Part shown: positions 1 through 9,959 of the stretch, piece after piece | Position numbering within the stretch: the first letter of the stretch is position 1 | Layout of the letters: every line of letters begins with the position of its first letter | DNA from: Phymatolithon calcareum | Taxonomy: Eukaryota; Rhodophyta; Florideophyceae; Hapalidiales | Reading direction: 5' to 3' | Length of the DNA stretch: 64,000 nt | Assembly: GCA_977006965.1 (NCBI GenBank) | Contig: OZ345361.1 | Span: 992,001 to 1,056,000, forward strand | Translations under genes and position numbers: made by a program | The notes under the pieces: model-generated | What the model saw: only the letters and a program-made list of their open reading frames with translations | Told to the model about the DNA's origin: nothing | Database searches by the model: none

Positions 1-1249
1 TAGGCTTGGAAACTGCCTGCCGTGACAGACTTTAGAAAGATCTGCGGTATTATTCGAAACATAAAACAGAAATTTTGGCGACTATGCTTTACGGTGTCCA
101 ACGGTCTAGCTCCCCAGAGAAGGCTAGTAGTGTCGCGCTTCTCCTTACTAGAGTTCCCGGACACCGTCCTGTAACTCTTAGGAACCTCCTCCCGGACAAG
201 CAACGCTTGCCGGAGAACCGGATTGCCGTAGTTGTAGCCGTGCGATAGCTTCACTACTACTACAAAAGGCTATGAAGGGTGGGTGGGTGGTCAACAAAAA
301 AACGCGGGCTGCCAACTCGAAAAGCTCACCTGTCAAGTCTCCGCCGAGAAATCAGATATCGCACGAGTCCTTGTGGGAAACGGACAGTCGGTGTACCAAA
401 AAGGTCCTCACGCTGTTCGCCGCCTTACGCGCGGTTCAAGCCTCGGTTCAGGCACGTTCCGAAGTGCATGCCTTCGAGTGAACGCGTCTGCAAGCTTGCG
501 ATGCGTGTGCTGGAGATCAAGGTTTCTTCGGCGTCGTGCTTGATATAGAGATTTCGATCGGCGAGGCTCGGACTCTGGAGCAGTTGCTGGTGACTGTGCG
601 CGCCGGTGAGACTGTCGAGCAAGCTTTCGAATCTGCACTGCGTGCATCCGCGTTTTCAACGGCCGCCGGGTGTATGCTCCTGTGAATGTGACGCACAGAG
701 TCTCGGCCTGTCGCAGCGCAGCGCCGCGTGGCGCAACCTGATGAGAGGGTCGCATGGAAAGTGTCCAGAAGGCGTCCTTCGCCTGGTCGTCACGCGCCTG
801 AGGGTTCTTCCAGGTGGCCACCGGTTGTGGCGCACAGGCGCCGTCGGCGACTTAGGTTGTCGCGGGAGCGTCTTAGCGCGTGGCGGCTTCTTGAATGCCG
901 CTAGTTGCGGCTCGAAACGGTGTCGAACGACCTTACTCGGCACGGGGATCCTTTGCGCGGCGCCGCTCCTCGACTGCCACTGGTTGCGGCTCCAAGGCAG
1001 TCATTAGCGATGTAGATCAACGCCCGGATGTCATCGCGCGTGGTCGCTTTCCTGCTGCCGCCGGATGTGTCGCCGAGACAATATCGATTCATGCAGGGCA
1101 CCGGCGGTAGTTGTCTTGTAGGGATTTTAAAAGCTCCCAAGGCCTCTCTTTAAGAGTAATAGGGCCGCTTTCGTACGATTTTCTAAGCTAACGTAGTTTG
1201 ACTATTCAGTATATCCTTGAGTCGTATTTCTCTCCCAATAAGTGCTCTA
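1..1249. other. no recognisable gene; GC-rich from about 420 to 1110
   Basis: I recognise no protein family or RNA gene here. The stretch from about 420 to 1110 is clearly GC-richer than what follows and is open in several frames on both strands, as expected of GC-rich DNA with few stop codons. One plus-strand frame near 520-660 has a mildly protein-like composition (it reads IEISIGEARTLEQLL), but it has no good start and is soon interrupted. I treat it as decayed or non-coding. Confidence 0.4.
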
Positions 1250-1250
1250 G

Positions 1251-1298
1251 TTTTTTTTTTTTTTTTCCTTTCAAGTTTATTTAAAAGCCCCACAGACT
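1251..1298 (-). other. poly(A) tract with AATAAA signal: 3' end of a retroposed transcript
   Basis: Read on the minus strand, the DNA ends in a run of 16 A (T on plus, 1251-1266). An AATAAA hexamer (1281 to 1276) lies about 10 nt before it, the spacing seen in polyadenylated transcripts. The sequence just upstream (AAGCCCCAC on plus) recurs at 5487-5535 beside another T-rich run. I infer that the minus-strand gene at 1470-2298 reached this place as a retroposed cDNA or as the 3' end of a LINE. No flanking duplication was established. Confidence 0.5.
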
Positions 1299-1469
1299 TC
1301 CGAAGATATGGGCAAGGCTTCCTCTGATGCTACCTACCTTTGTGTAGCTCACAAAACGTCCACCAGAATGGCGGACGGGAAAACTCAGGACTCAAAGTAG
1401 TCCTATTTCAGTCCTCTACGGGATTGTTGGTGCTTGGTCTCGACCACTTTTTGTCTTGCCTTCTGCGGA

Positions 1470-2298
1470 TTAATACAAGCCTTCTTCGGTCTCCATGCGT
1501 TCTATGAGTGTCTTGCTAAATAGTAAGAGCTCATCCAGCGCCTTTTCTGTTTCCAGTCGTTTTTCTCCTTCAAGTTCGTACCCTGCTAACGTGCGTTCAA
1601 GGGTTTCCATATGCTCTCTGGCTCTGGTGCCGAATTCTTCAGTCATACTTGTTGTTGACACCTGTGGGAATCTGCCGCAGGCATACTGCAGCGCTAGTTG
1701 TCTGTGCTTCACCTTGGGGAACTTGAGGATTGCCGGCAATTCTCTTGTCTTGTCGTACGGTATCTTTCTTTTCCGCTTCGATTCTAGGCGGTCTCCTTCC
1801 ATTTCCAGAAATTTCGATCGAAGTGTTTGCGACGATTGGTTCGTTTGGATATGCTTTACAGCTTCACCGAACGGCTCTCTGGTCTCCATCGCGGCGATAT
1901 CTTTCCTCGTGTACTGCCATTCATGGTTGTTTCTTCTTTCGGGCACTTCTTTTGAATACATACGTTCTTTCGCCTTGTTCCTTCTCAGCATTTTGAAGGC
2001 CAAGATTTCTCGTCGATGTGCGGCCGCCTGGATCCGGCACAGGAGACGGAGCCTATCCGTCCTTCCTCGGGCCAGTGGCCCGAATACTTATAAGTGCTCT
2101 AGTGAGTCGCTTACATTCATATTCAATTTCAGGACTAATCTTGGATGAAGATAGAATGCGTTGGAGCGCGACCAGCTCAATCACGGCTGTGACACCAAAG
2201 TATGCACCTAGTACTGATTTTCTCCAAAGAGGTGCTCTGTTGAATATCAGCCGTAGGCATTGCAACCGTGTAGACCTTTCTCTTACGCGGAGAACCAC
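1470..2298 (-). pseudogene. unassigned dispersed gene family, copy 1 (frameshifted)
   Basis: Two minus-strand open segments (2298-2053, then on to a stop at 1470) read as one protein if a single frameshift near 2060 is allowed. The N-terminal part contains VIELVALQRIL and RLTRAL. The middle reads RLRLLCRIQAAAHRREIL. The C-terminal part is highly charged and probably helical, ending ETEEGLY. The middle block recurs on the minus strand at 6600-6890 and the first block on the plus strand at 12152-12334, so this is a repeated family. I do not recognise it. It could be the second protein of a DNA transposon, a LINE-encoded protein, or an amplified host gene. The poly(A) tract at 1251 lies downstream. 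Confidence 0.45.
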
Positions 2299-2366
2299 CG
2301 GTAGATTGTTCGGATAAGTTGGTATCTCGAGCGATCTTCCCTCTTATTCCTTTGCCCATAACTCAA

Positions 2367-2642
2367 TTATTTCTTTCGTCGCCCTTTCTTTGAGACTGAG
2401 CCCTCCTCCGCTTTATCGAGAGCTTGCTGCAGATCTTCATATTTCTTGAGGCACTTTATGTCCTTGTTTGCCTCCTTAATGTCTTCATCTCTCCCAGAAT
2501 ACTCATCTGCCTCATCGAGGCACTTCTTTTGTCTCACTAGACTCGCAGAAAACCTTTCTGCTTGGTCTCTTCTCTTCATGGCTGGTGGTTCAAGAGGCAC
2601 AGAACTCGCATTCTTCCATGGCGGTGCTGAGCGTATGATCAA
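2367..2642 (-). CDS. lysine-rich coiled-coil C-terminal fragment, function unknown
   Basis: The final 90 or so codons of a minus-strand frame are rich in K, E, D and Q, include KKYEDLQQALDKAEEG, and end in a basic tail (SKKGRRKK). This predicts a coiled coil with a nuclear-type basic end. Upstream on the same strand the frame runs opposite to the PWWP copies, so it is probably not coding beyond about 2650. No start codon can be assigned. Most likely this is the remnant 3' exon of a decayed gene. Confidence 0.35.
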   Translation of the reverse strand: MIIRSAPPWKNASSVPLEPPAMKRRDQAERFSASLVRQKKCLDEADEYSGRDEDIKEANKDIKCLKKYEDLQQALDKAEEGSVSKKGRRKK

Positions 2643-2764
2643 TCCAAGAGAAGCAATCCCGTACAATACTCTACGGCCACAGTCAAGGAAGGAGACCAAG
2701 GTGACGAAACAAAGCGGACGGGAAAGTAAAATAAGGAAAAACGCGAACGGGACGCCGTGCAGGG

Positions 2765-2860
2765 ATGATCGAATTTCTCCTGGCGACGGTCGTGTGGGCC
2801 AAGTGCGCCGGCCGGCCTTGGCGGCCGGGCATCGTCGTCGATCATGCAGAAAATGAGGAG
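2765..2860 (+). pseudogene. PWWP-domain fragment, copy A
   Basis: From an ATG at 2765 the frame reads TVVWAKCAGRPWRPGIVVD, which matches the start of PWWP domains (V-W-A-K ... P-W-W-P). The signature is degenerate (PWRP). PWWP domains bind methylated histone H3K36 and DNA in chromatin proteins. Here only the first beta strands survive, and the acidic and aromatic second half is not readable. A second copy follows 200 bp later and a third lies at 5819. The preceding 70 bp are also shared among the copies, so this is a duplicated DNA segment and not chance. Confidence 0.55.
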
Positions 2861-2962
2861 ACGATGAGCAAACCAGAGGCGGCAACGAAGCACAACCGAT
2901 TGGTCGCGAAACAAGGTTGCAGACAAGGAGAAAAGCGAAGAAGCGCGGGACGCCTTGCAGCG

Positions 2963-3180
2963 ATGAGCGAATCTCTCCGGCGACGTTCGTGTAGACCATG
3001 TGCACCGGTTGGCCTTGGTAGCGGGGTGTGGTCTTCGATAGTGCGCGAATTGAGCGTAAGATGGACAAGCTAGCCGCGGAAACGGAGCATATCAGAATGT
3101 TTCAAGAACTCTGAAAATACGATTGATGTGTTTGAGCAGAACTCTCTGCTCAATTTCACCGTCAATGTGGCCATCAACAA
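2963..3180 (+). pseudogene. PWWP-domain fragment, copy B (frameshifted, two stops)
   Basis: The segment aligns with copies A and C from the shared ATG-AGC-GAA start. One base is missing after CTCC compared with copy A, and the PWWP reading then contains TAG at two places where the others have W codons (ATFV*TM and WPW*RG). The similarity continues past 3061 into the acidic segment aligned with copy C near 5920-6020. Clearly dead. Copies A and B form an imperfect direct tandem repeat of about 200 bp. Confidence 0.5.
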
Positions 3181-3229
3181 ATGGCTACGAAATATGTCAA
3201 GGATATTCTGAGGGAAACACTGGATGTCA

Positions 3230-3480
3230 CCGAGTTTAGACGCCTATGGTCCGGAGACTTCGTCACTGGACCACATGCGTCCTAACTCGTATGCTTCCAG
3301 CGCCGCCTTCAGAATATCCTGGCTATCTGCCCTATTCCTGTTATTGGTTGCACATATGATCGTTTGTCCTTTCCTCTTAGTAAAGGACGGTGGAGTTTTC
3401 TGGACTTCGTGATTGCAGAGATACTACACGTGGTGCGCTCTTCCTCCAGGGGCAAGTTTATTTGGACGCGTGGTCATCAA
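3230..3480 (-). pseudogene. relic homologous to the gag-like segment at 8275-8565
   Basis: The minus strand reads PPSFTKRKGQTII followed by N-rich sequence. The plus strand at 8275-8565 reads PSPSFTKGKGQTTL in the same register. DNA similarity runs for about 100 bp across this block. The 8275 copy lies just downstream of an LTR (7957-8200), so both are plausibly remains of the leading part of one LTR retroelement. There is no retroviral zinc knuckle or protease motif to confirm this. Broken by stops on both sides. Confidence 0.4.
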
Positions 3481-4019
3481 CACTGTAGAGGAATTATGCC
3501 TGAAAACCCACTACACGTACTCAATTCTTTAATGCAGGTTTCGGAGTTGTCGAACAACTCCCCATCCTTACGGCTACAGTAGACTTTAATATATACGAGC
3601 GGTATTTGACGTCACAACAGCTCTAAGCCGCACAAAGTGCAGAGCTTCGGGGAGCTTAACACCTAAATCTCTACGCAGCCAAGCTTCAGCCGCCGTCCTT
3701 CAAAGGGATGACCCGGGTTGGAAACCATTTATGATGCTCACGGTAGCTGGTCATCTCATTACCTTCTTTCAACTCCTTCTGTCCTCTCTCCCAGCTTCCT
3801 TGAGCATTGCGGCACACCACTCAGGGCGGAATCCTTGTACTACCAAACTGCAAGAAGGTGATAGTCTTCTCCCATGGAGAGGCCGGAGCACAGCTCTTGC
3901 CATTTCAAAAGACCTTGGAGCGGGGAAAAATTCCTGGCTCTGCTCTTGTCTCCTTCCTGTGACGCACAGGTACACGCGTGGCCGGACCGGTTGTGATAGC
4001 CGGCCTGTATCAAATCCGC
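3481..4019. other. no gene recognised
   Basis: Short minus-strand frames (for example around 3975-3769, reading EWCAAMLKEAGREDRRS) have protein-like composition and may be exons of the same decayed material. I cannot assign a family or a boundary. Nothing else is visible. Confidence 0.3.
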
Positions 4020-4571
4020 TTAAATTCGCAAGACTTCTTCGAAATCCGACGGGGTTGAGTCTGGCTTTTCGAGCGTGGCGAGTTCTCGATTCGCCGAGTC
4101 CCAGGCGGGCGCGTTCGCGATCGCGCCAGCCATTTCGGGCCGGTTTACCGCCGTAAAAAGCGCTTTGTGCAGCTCGATCGCTGCGGCCACTTGCGCCGGC
4201 GCGGGCACGGGCGCCCGCGCCGGAAACTTGTCTTGTGTCTATTGTGGTCCGTTCGGTCCGGCCAGCCTCTCCTCAAAACTCCAAGTTCCCGTGCTATCGC
4301 TCCAAACAGCTTCATAAGCCTACCTCTTGCGTGAAGATCTTTCTGCAATAGAGAAAGAAAAAGATGCATCACGCGCCACACCTGAGAGTACCTTCGAACC
4401 CGCGGAGTTCGAGACTTTCAATCCCTTCCTGTTCGCTTCTCTTTCGCCGTAAAAGACTGTAGGAGCCCCTAGCTTGTATTCGTTTTCAAACGTTTGGTTA
4501 TAATCCGTCACAGGCAGAAAGTTCGTGACTTTTCGCTCACGCGTCTTTCTCGATTGACGACGACCGGCCAC
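4020..4571 (-). pseudogene. unassigned decayed gene (minus strand)
   Basis: An 83-codon minus-strand frame from 4571 (starts MAGRRQSRKTRERKV, ends at 4320) is followed by a frame reading PAQVAAAIELHKALF and stopping at 4020. The two are in different frames, so at least one frameshift separates them if they are one gene. The block near 4198-4330 recurs at 7070-7168. Composition is basic and alanine-rich. I do not recognise the family. Confidence 0.3.
4198..4330 (-). repeat. dispersed repeat, inverted relative to 7070-7168
   Basis: Its reverse complement contains GACCGGACCGAACGG-type sequence followed by ACACAAGACAAGTTTCCGGC, and the plus strand at 7103-7165 carries the same series with a few substitutions. 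In both places the same frame reads KRHKTSFRRGRPC or a close variant. This is a pair of diverged copies of one unit in opposite orientation. Confidence 0.6.
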
Positions 4572-5081
4572 AAAGGCCAGCCTGCAATGTGCGCGAGCTA
4601 TTCAGTCAAGAATTGATCATAGTAGCACATAATGTTCTTCGGCTTAAATCTTCTCATCGCAATTCGAATGACCAATACTCCCATACGACTTGAAGCTCAC
4701 ATGATGCCAAAGTCCTTCAAACATCTGCACAGTCGTCTGCCCAAACGAGTACCGCACCCAGGGTTTGTCCCAATTCCATTTTTTTCCTTTTGCTTCCAGT
4801 AGAGCAATGACGCAATCGCTAGCAATAGGATACGTTCCAAGAAATAGAAAGTGCAACTGAGGTACTTCTGGCACTACCAATTGCAATTAAGATTCTGCGA
4901 GCTATATTAAGCGAAACTCGCTGTGAAGTGAGGCTGCATCACCGGATAGCTTGACTGGTCGGAATGGGCAGCGGTGTGGTCGAGGTGAAGGGGATGAGGG
5001 TGGGCGAAGAGGCGTGCAATTAACTGCCCTCTTGCTTCTTGAAGACAAGAAGCTACAAGGCCATAAATACGATACTTGGAG

Positions 5082-5250
5082 CCATCCTCAATCCTCATCC
5101 CATTCATGGCGACCCCAGCGCCGCCCGCTCCACCCAGTCGTGCTATCTCCTCGCATTGAATGTGAACGTCAAATATTTACGAGATAGCACGACTGGGTGG
5201 AGCAGGCAGCGTAGAGCAGCAATGGAGGGGATGAGGATTGCGCACGCCCT
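5082..5250. repeat. fold-back (inverted repeat) with a perfect 23-bp stem
   Basis: The 23 bases at 5127-5149 are the exact reverse complement of 5181-5203, leaving a 31-nt loop. Outside the perfect stem the arms stay similar for another 45 bp or so (GATGAGGAT occurs on both sides), so the structure is an inverted duplication rather than a terminator-size hairpin. Single strands would fold stably. No gene is associated. Confidence 0.8.
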
Positions 5251-5486
5251 CTTCTCCGCTTTGGGGCACTTTTGAAGTCGCAACGCTGCAGGCGAGTGAT
5301 GAGCGATTTGGAACCAATGCAAACATTGAATTAGGGCAAGCGCTTACAAGTGCACTACTAGTGGCAGGTTGGCCTGCGCCCGGTCGCCGGACCCTATGAG
5401 TCGGAGCGGCTCGCAGCGATGCGACCAGGGAGGTCTGGGACTTGCTCAACTAACTTGATCTAAATTTCAAGGCACTTTGAAATCAT

Positions 5487-5535
5487 ACTTTTTTGTTTTT
5501 ATTCAAGTTTAAAAAAAGCCCCACCGCTTTCGAAA
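5487..5535 (-). repeat. second copy of the retroposed 3'-end sequence
   Basis: A T-rich run followed by CAAGTTTA and AAAGCCCCAC matches the sequence beside the poly(T) run at 1251-1298. On the minus strand this would be the 3' end and A-rich tail of another family member. Similarity ends after about 45 bp. A short minus frame at 5724-5536 lies directly upstream but is not recognisable. Confidence 0.4.
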
Positions 5536-5818
5536 TCATACTCTTCGCCCCGCGTACAGTATGAGCAGTGGCAGGGGGCGCAGAGGACTCTTCGCCGGCG
5601 GCTTGCCCTGCAGCTCCGTATCATTAATTTTGGGACGGAAAGTTTGCTGATAATTTTTGGCCATAGTCGTATGAGAAGTTCCGTACATGAAACCTATGGA
5701 TCTAACACGGGGATTCATTCCCATGATCTACGGCCGCAGTCAAGGAAGGAGACCGAGGTGGCGAAACAAGTTTACCAGGCAAGGAGAAGGACGAAGAAGA
5801 GCACGGCGTCGTGCAGGG

Positions 5819-6198
5819 ATGAGCGAATTCGTCGTGTCGACGGTCGTGTGGGCCAAGTGCACCCGCTCGCCGTGGTGGCCGGCCGTTGTCGTCGATCGCG
5901 CATGAAATGAGCGGAAAGAGGACAAGCTAAGCTAGCTGTGGAAGCGGAGTATAGCCTCGCGGTCATGTTCTTCAACTATGGGAACATGCCTGATGCTGAC
6001 AATGTGGACGCTCTGCTCGAGTTCATACCGAACGTGGGAAAGGGGAGCGACCCACGAATGCCTAAGAAGTATCCCCAAGATGTTCGGAAGACGATGCAGG
6101 AAGCGATCGAGTTATATAAGCGTATGGTCGTGCGGCGGAGTGCGCGGAGGTCATTCTTCCATAGTTCAGACTATAACGACCTGGTTCGCACTTCGTAA
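5819..6198 (+). pseudogene. PWWP-domain protein fragment, copy C (best preserved)
   Basis: From ATG 5819 the frame reads STVVWAKCTRSPWWPAVVVD, an intact PWWP signature, and stops at 5905. A second frame (5938-6198) continues with LAVMFFNYGNMPDADNVDAL, which fits the second half of the domain (V-x-F-F-G ... V ... L-x-x-F). The two halves together make a roughly normal-length PWWP domain broken by a stop and a frame change. Beyond 6198 lies a glycine/lysine-rich segment ending in a KNKKKRR run within the palindrome at 6220. It probably derives from a chromatin-associated host protein that was amplified and decayed. Confidence 0.6.
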
Positions 6199-6219
6199 GA
6201 GCCTTGAACAATGGAAGAA

Positions 6220-6605
6220 TATCACCTACGATCGCTGATGCAGCTGGCGTGGCGAGTGTGGGGATTGGAAACATGGCTGCTCGTGGAAGCTCTTCTAGGG
6301 CAGGAATGTCTGGGAAGGGCAAGGCAGGCTCTTTAAGCAGGAAGAACAAGAAGAAGCGCAGAGTCAACGTTGGAAGTGATGAGCAGGGTGCAGTGGAAGA
6401 TGCCCTCCGTCGCAGTAGCGTCTTGAACTGCATGCTTCTCATCATTTCCATCGTCGACGCTGCGCTTCTTCTTGTTATTCCTGCTTAAAGAACCTGCTTT
6501 GCCCTTCCCAGATATTCCTGCCTTAGACGAGCTTCCATGAGCAGCTGTGTTTCCAATCCCCACACTCATCTCGCCAGCTGCATCCGCGATCGTAGGTGAG
6601 ACCAT
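6220..6605. repeat. imperfect 0.39-kb palindrome with coding-like arms
   Basis: The plus strand from about 6220 to 6412 and the minus strand from about 6605 to 6420 translate to near-identical peptides. Both contain SPTIADAAG, a GIGN block, GKGKAGSLSR and a lysine run (NKKKR). The arms meet with almost no spacer near 6415, giving head-to-head copies of one low-complexity basic coding segment. Arm 1 follows PWWP copy C. Arm 2 follows the minus-strand paralogue at 6600-6890. Confidence 0.75.
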
Positions 6606-6890
6606 CATCTTCAGAGATGGCCTGGGGATTCCCCTTCCTGCATATGATTGAAGGGGGCCACAAACTGTTCTTATTGCAGCATCGCGGCAATATCCCAACC
6701 TTCCCACTGCAACTCTATGAAGTATCGCTCTTCTATTGGTTTGGACAACATAACCAACTTCCTCAGCTCTCCTCGCAGCATTCTGAACGTTAATATTTTT
6801 CTCTTGTGTACTGCTGTTTGGATCCTACAAAGCAGCCGGAGCCGCTCGATCCTTCCACGTGCAATACGACGGACAAATTGGAAGTAAGTT
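6600..6890 (-). pseudogene. unassigned dispersed gene family, copy 2 (several stops)
   Basis: The minus strand reads RIERLRLLCRIQTAVHKRK, colinear with RTDRLRLLCRIQAAAHRRE in the copy at 1470-2298. Further along, a DIAAM...EQF...HMQ series matches DIAAM...EPF...HIQ there. At least two in-frame stops make it a pseudogene. It runs directly into arm 2 of the palindrome at 6220-6605. Confidence 0.5.
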
Positions 6891-7069
6891 GTTACTACTT
6901 CTTTGATAGCTTCTTGTACTTCTGAGGTCCACGGTGACGTGGATAGCGTATTTCCACATTGATTTGATCAACGACTTGTAGATACGTCTTGATTTCCGCA
7001 TGTTTATCCACGGAATGAATACCTCAAGTGGCTTCAGTTGGTGTATCGGCCATCCTCAGGTTTTCCAAG

Positions 7070-7168
7070 GTGAGACATGGAGGCAGTAGGAGACGAGAGG
7101 CTGACCGGACCGAACGGATAACAAACGACACAAGACAAGTTTCCGGCGGGGGCGCCCGTGTGCCGGCA
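7070..7168 (+). repeat. dispersed repeat, partner of 4198-4330
   Basis: This shares the GACCGGACCGAACGG and ACACAAGACAAGTTTCCGGC blocks, in the same order, with the reverse complement of 4198-4330. Similarity ends near 7168. Confidence 0.6.
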
Positions 7169-7956
7169 TGCGTGGGAATGCCCAAGAAAAAGCTCACATT
7201 ACAAGAAAACGTCGATCCGGAACAGCACTCCTGGCTCTTTCGGCGTTTTTTATGCGGCTGACTGTGTTCATGTCCATAAGTCTGGTCGGCCGCAGAGATA
7301 TCCTATATATGAAACTTCGGATACCTTTCTATCTTTATTGCGGAAAGATCGCTCACACTTATGGTAAGCGTCTAGAGCTGTTTTGCAACAGCATCTCATT
7401 GTTCAGAAATTTGAGTACGGCTAGGGATTCCTGCGACAGGGTGCGCTGAGCTAGCCGAAATATTTTCCCGTCGGATTCTGGCACCTCGCTCTTGCCTTTT
7501 TCGGTGTTCCAAGTCATCCCTCTCTCTTCTGCCCATTTCGTTTAATTTTCGAGCAAGTGCTGTAACGCATGCGAGGTTTTGGCCAACAGGCTCACATCGT
7601 CTACAAACAGAGCGGCAGGCGCGTCGGTGTATCGTCCTCGGAGCACACTTCCCAGATTTACGACTGAGTGAGCTCGACGAGGGAAAGTTGCACGCGGATC
7701 TAGGCGTGATAGTTAGGACTCTGCTGGAAACGGAGTCCGTGTATTGATGTCCATGGAGCACGCTCCACAGCTTTGCGGGAACTCCAGCGGTCGTATTGAT
7801 CGGACACGAGCGCAAGTCTTCGCGTCACAGGTCTGTGAGAGCTCAACGATGAGAGCACCGGCGCGATAGAAACGCGGATGAAGAACAAAGAAACGAAAAG
7901 AAGGAAGAAAAAAGGGGGACGAATGATGTCGGTGTCGTCGTCAAGCGGCGACCTTG
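7169..7956. other. no recognisable feature
   Basis: The minus-strand open frames (7815-7396 and 7969-7700) have no recognisable domain and no sensible start. There is no repeat partner that I could find in the window. Confidence 0.3.
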
Positions 7957-8200
7957 TGTAGACACGCAATGCTGCACGAGTGTAATTAGCGACACTTACA
8001 CTCTCAGGGAGAACATACCAACCAATTGGGATTGTTAGAGTAGTGTCTGTTAGTGCTCCCCCTCTTTGTACAGGGTGTGCATTTCTCGCCCCTGCTCTAT
8101 TTAAGCGGCGATCCTAAATCGCACCTTAGACTGGAGCATCTCATCATCTCATCGGAGAGAGATCACCCCTTTTCATGATAAACCCAACCTTATCTTAACA
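7957..8200 (+). mobile_element. LTR of family L3, plus orientation
   Basis: The segment begins TGTAGACACGC and ends CTTATCTTAACA, so it has TG...CA ends. It aligns over most of its length with the minus-oriented copy at 35456-35788, sharing TGTAGACACGCAAT at the start and CTATTTAAGCGGCGATC in the middle. Both copies are followed on the internal side by CTCCCAGT and ATTA, which supports reading this as a 5' LTR with internal sequence downstream. CTATTTAA may be the TATA element. No matching 3' LTR is present nearby. Confidence 0.55.
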
Positions 8201-8581
8201 CTCCCAGTGATTACACTTGGCCTGGCCGTCGACATTAGTACGAACACACGAAGTGAAGGAAAGATTGGAGTGCGGTGTATCCGACTTCGCCGTACTGGAT
8301 TGCACGGAAAGCCCACTATACGCGTTGGACTTGGAGCGAGTGGGAAGTTTGCGAGTACTGCGTGGTCGAAAGGACGTGCAGGCAGGTTGAAGCGTGCGGC
8401 GATCCGAGCAGTCGAGCCAGAACTAGAAAACCTTCACCTTCCTTTACGAAAGGGAAGGGACAAACTACCTTACCTGCTTCTAGCAATGAGAAAAACACAA
8501 ATTCTACATGCGCATGGGACACGTTCCTCGTGTGGCCCAGCGGATCACCTAAACAAGGCAATTAAATTCGCGAGCCTCTGA
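8201..8581 (+). pseudogene. gag-like leading segment of the L3 retroelement
   Basis: Directly after the LTR two overlapping plus frames are open for about 100-124 codons. The one sharing PSPSFTKGKGQT with the relic at 3230-3480 is the likelier coding frame, because it is conserved between copies. It includes CEYCVVERTCRQVEAC, a cysteine cluster that is not a standard retroviral knuckle. No protease, integrase or RT follows, so the element is truncated. The assignment as gag rests on position only. Confidence 0.35.
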
Positions 8582-9510
8582 TTCGGCGTTCCATGTGGAT
8601 CGCGATCAAAGGTTCGTGGCGTACAGTCGCGAAAAACACAAGCGCTTACTGCATTCCTTACAGACTCAGCCTTGCTGTCGTGTCCGGGTATAGCATTGCA
8701 ACGGAAAAGAAAAATGCAGTGGGCGCTACATTCGAGAAATAGCCCAATACGCCAGAAATGTGACAGCAAGTTCATCATGAGATGATCTTTGGACATAACG
8801 CAAAACTTAAGCTCGTTTCAGCTAGAGTCATAGTCATCTTCAAAAAAAAGTTCGAAGAAGAACGTTTTTCGCTTAATTATGGAACACATTTTGTGCTGCG
8901 TGCATCTTCGTGTTCACGATGATATTTGATCCTCCTTGGCTTCTGCCAGATCTTTCCCTCCAGTGTGGCTCTTAGGGTTATTGCGCAATCATTGATCTGC
9001 ATCCCGAAGGAGACCAGAGGCGGGTTTTTTACTACACAGAATCGAGTTACAGCAACAAGAAAGGAAAATATCCTTTAGGCAGCATCCAGCCAAAACTTCT
9101 TGGAACTTGGAAAGTTGCCCAATCGTCAGTAGATACGTTGGTAACTTTTAAATAAATCGACCTGACTTCTTCTTCATTGATCTGCATGATTGTGATTTTC
9201 TCTCCCAGGAGACCGCATGCCACAGCTGTGGTACATGTGAGTATCACCGAAATCTTACAAGCACCGAATAGTTTGGCGCGATGGTAACTGGCACTTTCCC
9301 TTAGTCAAGTACGACGAGAACCTTCGGATTATGAACCAGCACGGTGCTGTCGAAACCTCGGCAATATGCCCGCCTTCAAGTCAGAGAGATCGCTCTTTCG
9401 AGACGTAGCTGAGATGTTGCCAGCGGAAACGGACGCCATGAACCCTTTCTAGAATACGCATGGCGCTGCCGGCCTGCGCTCGTGGAAGCAACTCGCCAGG
9501 CTTATGATAC
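8582..9510. other. no recognisable gene
   Basis: Only short frames occur (for example minus 9247-9047, a 66-codon frame). Nothing matches a family I know. The segment ends at the left terminal repeat of the Harbinger element. Confidence 0.3.
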
Positions 9511-9959
9511 GGCCCGTCTATACCGGCATGTTCGTGTTCATGTTTGTTCGTTTTATCATAATTTTGGTGACTTGTCAATTTTGAATTGGCATTTGAATGC
9601 AAAAAAATATGCGCCGTGCGTTTTCAGAAACACACGCCAGGAGAAGGAAAGTTAACCTCTTTCTCGGAAAAATAAGGTTCCATGTCATGTTTGTTCGCTC
9701 CCGCCAAATATCCAGTCCATGGCCTTAGATACCCCTCAAGGACGACTTCCGATCTGTAAAATGGCGCGAAACTCGGATCGTACCTGCATCAATGCACGAA
9801 GCTGCTGTTGCGCATTAAAACGACCAGAAAGACGCTCAGCGAATTCACTCGGCCTCCTTATTCACCCATTGCTGCTACACTTCCAATGACCCGCCAATGC
9901 CTCAATATTCGCAAGTCAGCGAAGGCTACCGTCCTTATCTCTGCAATCACTGCTGCGGT

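Noticed and set aside
1495-2148. 217-codon plus-strand frame
   Set aside because: It is the antisense of the minus-strand family member at 1470-2298, whose reading is supported by a second copy at 6600-6890.
2367-3068. 233-codon minus-strand frame as one gene
   Set aside because: Its N-terminal two thirds is the antisense of the PWWP copies and has no independent support; only the last 90 or so codons look protein-like.
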